Source of the DNA: Actinoplanes nipponensis
Lineage (GTDB): Bacteria > Actinomycetota > Actinomycetes > Mycobacteriales > Micromonosporaceae
Reading direction: 5' to 3'
NCBI RefSeq assembly: GCF_016862275.1
Contig: NZ_BOMQ01000026.1
Coordinates: 62,001-126,000 of the forward strand
Length of the DNA: 64,000 bases
A program made the translations under genes and the position numbers. The notes under the pieces were generated by a model. It was not told the DNA's origin and ran no database searches. It saw only the letters and a program-made list of their open reading frames with translations. Below are positions 63,132 through 64,000 of the stretch, one piece after another (positions within the stretch are counted from its first letter, which is position 1; every line of letters starts with the position of its first letter).

Positions 63132-63446
63132 GTGAAGCGCGGCGAGATCTGGACCATCGGCAGCCGCACCGACCTGCGCTACCGGGTCCTCGTGCTCTCC
63201 TCCGACTCCTACAACGAACGACCGAACGCGTCACCCTTCTGCGCGCCCATCGTGCGCCAGCGCGGCGCCACCGAACTGCCGCCGTTCGCGGTGGCCCTCA
63301 CCGAACAGGACCCGATCACCGGGGTCGTGGTGGTCAACCGGATGCGTCGGCTGCCCGCATCGGTGGGCGCGGAGAAGATCGGGATGGTGACCGGGTCGAG
63401 CATGGCTCGCCTGGCTGAGGCGATGCGCGAGCTCTTCGAGGTGTGA
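63132..63446 (+). CDS. PemK/MazF-type protein without an adjacent antitoxin, leaderless
   Basis: A 104-aa protein of the PemK/MazF fold: MKRGEIWTIGSR, RYRVLVLSSDSYNE, FCAPIVRQ, VVVNRMRRLPASVGAEKIGMVT. Active members cut RNA. The usual second segment is followed by a loop with a conserved Thr/Ser in TGSS here. No antitoxin gene lies before it (gnd is divergent) or behind it, so it may be an orphan toxin, a domesticated protein, or depend on an antitoxin elsewhere. GTG at 63132 lies 6 bases after TACGCT (63120-63125) and has no ribosome binding site, hence leaderless. A small hairpin follows at 63473. Confidence 0.78.
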   Translation: MKRGEIWTIGSRTDLRYRVLVLSSDSYNERPNASPFCAPIVRQRGATELPPFAVALTEQDPITGVVVVNRMRRLPASVGAEKIGMVTGSSMARLAEAMRELFEV

Positions 63447-63472
63447 GGGGTGGGGTCGGATCGAGATCAGAC

Positions 63473-63497
63473 GCTGTCGTGCCTGATTGCCGACAGC
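63473..63497 (+). terminator. Small hairpin after the MazF-type gene
   Basis: gctgtcg (63473-63479) pairs with cgacagc (63491-63497) across an 11-base loop, 27 bases after the stop. It is weak but the only candidate. Confidence 0.35.
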
Positions 63498-63978
63498 TGA
63501 CCGGCGCTCCCGGCGGTTGCGTGCTCGGTCTGATCGGGGGCGGTCAGCGTTGATCCTTGCGGGACATTGCGCGTGTCCTTGCTGACCTCGGGTGGACACC
63601 TTGGTCCGGTGTGGGCGTCTGGTTGGCCTTGTTTGGACATCCGGCCGGCCTCGCGCGGGCAGCCGAGCTGGTCGACCTCGCGGGGCTGTCGGCCTGGGGG
63701 TCTCGGGCGGGCGCCTGGCTTGTCTCCCTGAGGCCGGGTCGCCTCCTTCGTTGACGCTGGTCAACGACACCGCGCTGTCTGCGCCGCTTCCGCCCGCGCG
63801 CAGCCGGTTGCCCCGCAGACCCCTTTCCGTCCGCGGGTTGCGGACCGCCAGCGGCCACATCCAGCTTGCGGTCCGGTAAGGAGTTGGCTGGCTTGGGCGC
63901 TGCTCTCTTGGCGTCCCTATCGGGTGAATCTTGATGATTCAGTGTCCCGGGATTGGTCTCTACTCCACAAGATCTGCG

Positions 63979-63999
63979 CCGGTGGCCGGTGGCCGGTGG
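63979..63999. repeat. Three tandem copies of ccggtgg at the window edge
   Basis: Perfect 7-base tandem copies up to the last base but one of the window. The full extent cannot be seen. Confidence 0.7.
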
Positions 64000-64000
64000 C

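Larger units (their letters stand above)
63447..64000. other. Gene-poor right end of the window
   Basis: About 550 bases without a convincing gene. Open frames are short, lack ribosome binding sites and match no family. It holds the hairpin at 63473, a TTG-started frame of 65 residues (63557-63754) of low merit, and a short inverted repeat GAATC-TTGAT-GATTC around 63925-63940. The last bases carry three copies of the heptamer ccggtgg (63979-63999) running into the edge. Confidence 0.5.

Noticed and set aside
63557-63754. 65-residue TTG-started frame at the right end
   Set aside because: No clear ribosome binding site and no similarity that I can name. It is kept only as a remark in the right-end entry.
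63231-63860. 209-residue minus-strand frame over the MazF-type gene and right end
   Set aside because: Arg/Pro-rich shadow of the MazF-type gene with no start signal.

Overview
The window is bacterial chromosome of very high G+C, with many GTG and some TTG starts, a strong G/C third-position bias, dense gene packing, 4-bp ATGA/GTGA overlaps and many leaderless genes. Gene content fits a filamentous or sporangiate actinomycete, most likely Micromonosporaceae (Actinoplanes-like). That placement is inferred from style and families; there is no rRNA or other marker here. I see no tRNA, rRNA, CRISPR array, transposase, integrase or prophage gene.

Layout. 1-3.6 kb: three family-2 glycosyltransferases in one leftward operon with a clear promoter carrying a palindrome. 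4.0-5.2 kb: a tiny Cys/His protein, then about 1 kb of non-coding tandem repeats (47 pentamers in perfect register, then 66-bp units). 5.2-9.4 kb: sulfotransferase, beta-propeller protein, secreted SGNH hydrolase and a YsnF/DUF2382 stress protein. 9.7-11.2 kb: the most unusual unit, a promoter followed by a 39-aa peptide gene, a divergent SpeD-like (AdoMet decarboxylase fold) protein and a LuxI/FeeM-like GNAT acyltransferase. 11.3-16 kb: a soluble Ser/Thr kinase; an amino-acid permease/tandem-Usp operon; a STAS protein. 16-19.5 kb: a leaderless esterase, ATP-grasp and cytochrome P450 operon. 19.5-21.6 kb: ArsR regulator, SRPBCC protein and an MFS carrier. 21.7-26.9 kb: DUF5990, a SNF2 helicase with two in-frame minisatellites, and a SWIM protein.

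26.9-36 kb: an FtsX/LolD-type ABC transporter with a TetR regulator, then a sugar-acid region (ALDH, 2-keto-3-deoxy-sugar-acid dehydratase, IclR, binding lipoprotein, and one polypeptide fusing both permeases). 36-45 kb: M23-type protein, secreted CocE-type peptidase, methyltransferase, a Zn-ribbon SDR lacking the usual Tyr, an MmpL transporter and a membrane-anchored protein. 45-51 kb: FKBP, YaaA, STAS, CopC-CopD and phosphoglucomutase. 50.5-56 kb: a NarL-type two-component system whose kinase is two modules fused, the second degenerate, and a GGDEF-EAL protein. 56-64 kb: an M19-like hydrolase/MFS/beta-glucosidase operon with a TetR regulator, 6-phosphogluconate dehydrogenase, an orphan MazF/PemK protein, and a gene-poor right end.

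Genes that probably work together: the glycosyltransferases (surface polysaccharide); peptide-SpeD-GNAT (an undescribed small-molecule or peptide-modification unit); esterase-ATP-grasp-P450 (possible small natural-product pathway); and IclR-controlled uptake with conversion of a sugar acid through 2-oxoglutarate semialdehyde to 2-oxoglutarate.
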